A stretch of 7,092 nucleotides of DNA from an uncultured Desulfobacterales bacterium (lineage in GTDB: Bacteria; Desulfobacterota; Desulfobacteria; Desulfobacterales; JAFDCJ01), in NCBI GenBank assembly GCA_945787595.1, contig CALZJV010000769.1:1-7092 (forward strand), written 5' to 3'. The notes below the pieces were generated by a model. That model had not been told where the DNA came from. It ran no database searches and was given only the letters and a program-made list of their open reading frames with translations. This document shows, one piece after another, positions 5,861 through 7,092 of the stretch (positions within the stretch are counted from its first letter, which is position 1; every line of letters starts with the position of its first letter). A program made the translations under genes and the position numbers.

Positions 5861-6730
5861 ATGAAAACCCCTTGGATTTCGGCCTGCCTAGTGGCCTGTT
5901 TCTTGTTTTTTCGGCCGCAAACAGTGCCGGCTGCGGAAAAACCCAAAACCCAATCCTTGTGGGAGATCGGCATTGGTGGAGGCGGTGGCCTGGTTCCCGA
6001 TTATCCGGCTGCTGCCCAGAACCACCTCCATGGCATTGTCTTGCCGTATTTTGTCTATCGAGGTCGATATCTACGGGCCAACGACGGTAAGGGCATTGTT
6101 CGCGGTCGCTATGTGCCCAGTGACCGGCTGGAATTTGACCTCAGTGTAAGCGGCTCCTTTCCCACCGATTCCGATGATAATGATGCCCGCAGGGGGATGC
6201 CCGATCTTGACTATCTAGTGGAGTTCGGGCCGCGCATGCAATATACTCTGATAAAAGGTGGCAGTGGAATGAAAATCGACCTGGAACTACCGGTGCGGGC
6301 GGTTTTTTCAACTGATTTTTCCAATAGCGATTACCGCGGTGTGGTCTTCCAACCCGAACTTACCTTGCGGCACCCCGACCCTTGGGGAAACGGAACCAGG
6401 CTCAGGGTGAGTGCCGGTCCAATTTTTTCCACCGAAAAATTCATGGACTACATATATGGCGTCTCCCCAGAGTTTGCCACTCCGGAACGCCCGGTTTTCA
6501 GCGGTAACGGCGGATATCTCGGCACTAAATTGAAACTCAGGGTTGTTAAACAACTTTCCAGAAGAATCAGCGTATTCGGGGCAGCGAATGTGGCCGTATA
6601 CAACAATGCTGAAAATGAGGAAAGCCCCCTGTATAAAAATAATATAAATGTGGATCTTGGGTTGGGTTTTTCATGGACCTTCTGGCGAAGCAGAACCCAA
6701 GTATCCGAAAGCCCGCCCGGTAGAGAGTGA
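5861..6730 (+). CDS. MipA/OmpV-like outer-membrane protein
   Basis: ATG 5861 gives 289 aa with a clear Sec signal peptide: MKTPW, a hydrophobic stretch ISACLVACFLFF, and a V-P-A site with cleavage predicted after residue 24. The alternative ATG 5819 would bury this signal behind 14 polar residues, and its AAGG lies too close. Neither start has a good SD. The mature part has alternating beta-strand pattern and family-like blocks: WEIGIGGGGGLVPDYP, LPYFVYRGRYLRA and RLEFDLSVSGSFPTDSDDND. It ends in strands VDLGLGFSWTFW. MipA/OmpV proteins are outer-membrane beta barrels; E. coli MipA binds the murein synthase PBP1B and lytic transglycosylase MltA. The length fits the family (about 250-300 aa). 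Role here is unknown and the family call rests on pattern recognition. Confidence 0.75.
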   Translation: MKTPWISACLVACFLFFRPQTVPAAEKPKTQSLWEIGIGGGGGLVPDYPAAAQNHLHGIVLPYFVYRGRYLRANDGKGIVRGRYVPSDRLEFDLSVSGSFPTDSDDNDARRGMPDLDYLVEFGPRMQYTLIKGGSGMKIDLELPVRAVFSTDFSNSDYRGVVFQPELTLRHPDPWGNGTRLRVSAGPIFSTEKFMDYIYGVSPEFATPERPVFSGNGGYLGTKLKLRVVKQLSRRISVFGAANVAVYNNAENEESPLYKNNINVDLGLGFSWTFWRSRTQVSESPPGRE

Positions 6731-6821
6731 TTAGGAGATTCAACTGACCTTACAAAACAAAATTGGAACTGCCTCTTCAACCTTTAAAGTGTTTTAGCAT
6801 TCTTAATAATTGTCAAGCCTA
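6731..6821. other. Short spacer downstream of mipA-like gene
   Basis: No gene or hairpin terminator is obvious. The minus-strand stretch over about 6790-6830 (ggggttaggcttgacaatta) looks like a short G-rich/TTGACA motif that I have the impression recurs in deltaproteobacterial intergenic DNA. That is a memory-based impression only. Confidence 0.3.
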
Positions 6822-7092
6822 ACCCCTTTTGTGTGTTTAGTGGGTCCCTTGGGCGTCGGTTCCCCACCTTCCCGGCCTAGGCACTACCAGGCCATCGGTA
6901 CTATGATCCGCTAAGACTGCCAAAAGCCCTTCTCAGGTTCGTTCGCTATTCGCTATCCGCACCTGATACCTTGCATCCCCACCTACTTTTGTATTCCTTT
7001 TCAGGCTCGCATGAGGGGCATGGAGTTCTCGCCTCATACGCCAGGAATTTTGGACACGGAATCCCTTACCGTTACTTGTGCAAGGAGACAAT
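6822..7092 (-). mobile_element. Probable group II intron 5' RNA segment, runs off window
   Basis: On the minus strand this 271-bp stretch has no long open frame but is rich in short stems. It contains blocks I associate with the leader of bacterial group II introns ahead of the reverse transcriptase: GCCTGAAAAGGAATACAAAA, AACGAACCTGAGAAGGGC, CGGATCATAGTACCGATGG and GGAACCGACGCCCAAGGGAC. The intron polarity runs right to left, so a reverse transcriptase should follow leftward of 6822, but the mipA-like gene lies there on the opposite strand. It therefore appears truncated on its 3' side. The identification rests on sequence memory, not alignment. Confidence 0.5.

Noticed and set aside
5758..6090. 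110-codon plus-strand frame ahead of and overlapping the MipA-like gene
   Set aside because: It runs out of frame into the MipA-like signal peptide and mature sequence, has no SD, and has a Cys/Trp/Arg-rich shadow composition at its end.

Overview
The window suggests a Gram-negative, probably deltaproteobacterial (Desulfobacterota-like) chromosome. This is inferred from a DivIVA-domain protein alongside an outer-membrane MipA/OmpV-like protein, a free-standing response regulator-GGDEF protein, and AT-rich intergenic DNA with several mobile-element relics. No single gene fixes the taxonomy.

Left part (1-1536): the end of a small LPPGL-repeat protein that is open at the window edge, about 350 bp of AT-rich DNA with no convincing gene, then a 307-aa DivIVA-domain coiled-coil protein.

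Middle (1537-4597): a mobile-element junction. At 1641-1687 lies the 3' part of a tRNA-Asp gene on the minus strand, from the anticodon loop to the encoded CCA, with no matching 5' half. A pair of agaagccccc repeats follows about 80 bp away. This looks like the attachment site of an integrative element lying to its right, whose integrase is not visible. Next, on the minus strand, is the 3' part of a group II intron (1901-3196): a reverse transcriptase/maturase, domain V and domain VI. Its 5' end is cut off by a complete 1.4-kb insertion sequence (3197-4597) with 15-bp perfect terminal inverted repeats and an intact DDE transposase.

Right part (4598-7092): a PleD-like response regulator-diguanylate cyclase whose Shine-Dalgarno sequence begins 4 bp from the IS end, a spacer with a possible frameshifted gene relic, and a MipA/OmpV-like outer-membrane protein. 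At the right edge is about 270 bp resembling the 5' RNA part of a group II intron on the minus strand, with no reverse transcriptase following it.

Taken together this is a patchwork: core-type genes (divIVA, GGDEF, mipA) separated by a decayed integration site, two intron fragments and an IS. I see no obvious new multi-gene system. The most notable points are the tRNA-Asp attachment scar, the IS placed directly upstream of the c-di-GMP gene, and the intron remains, which indicate rearrangement rather than simple insertion.
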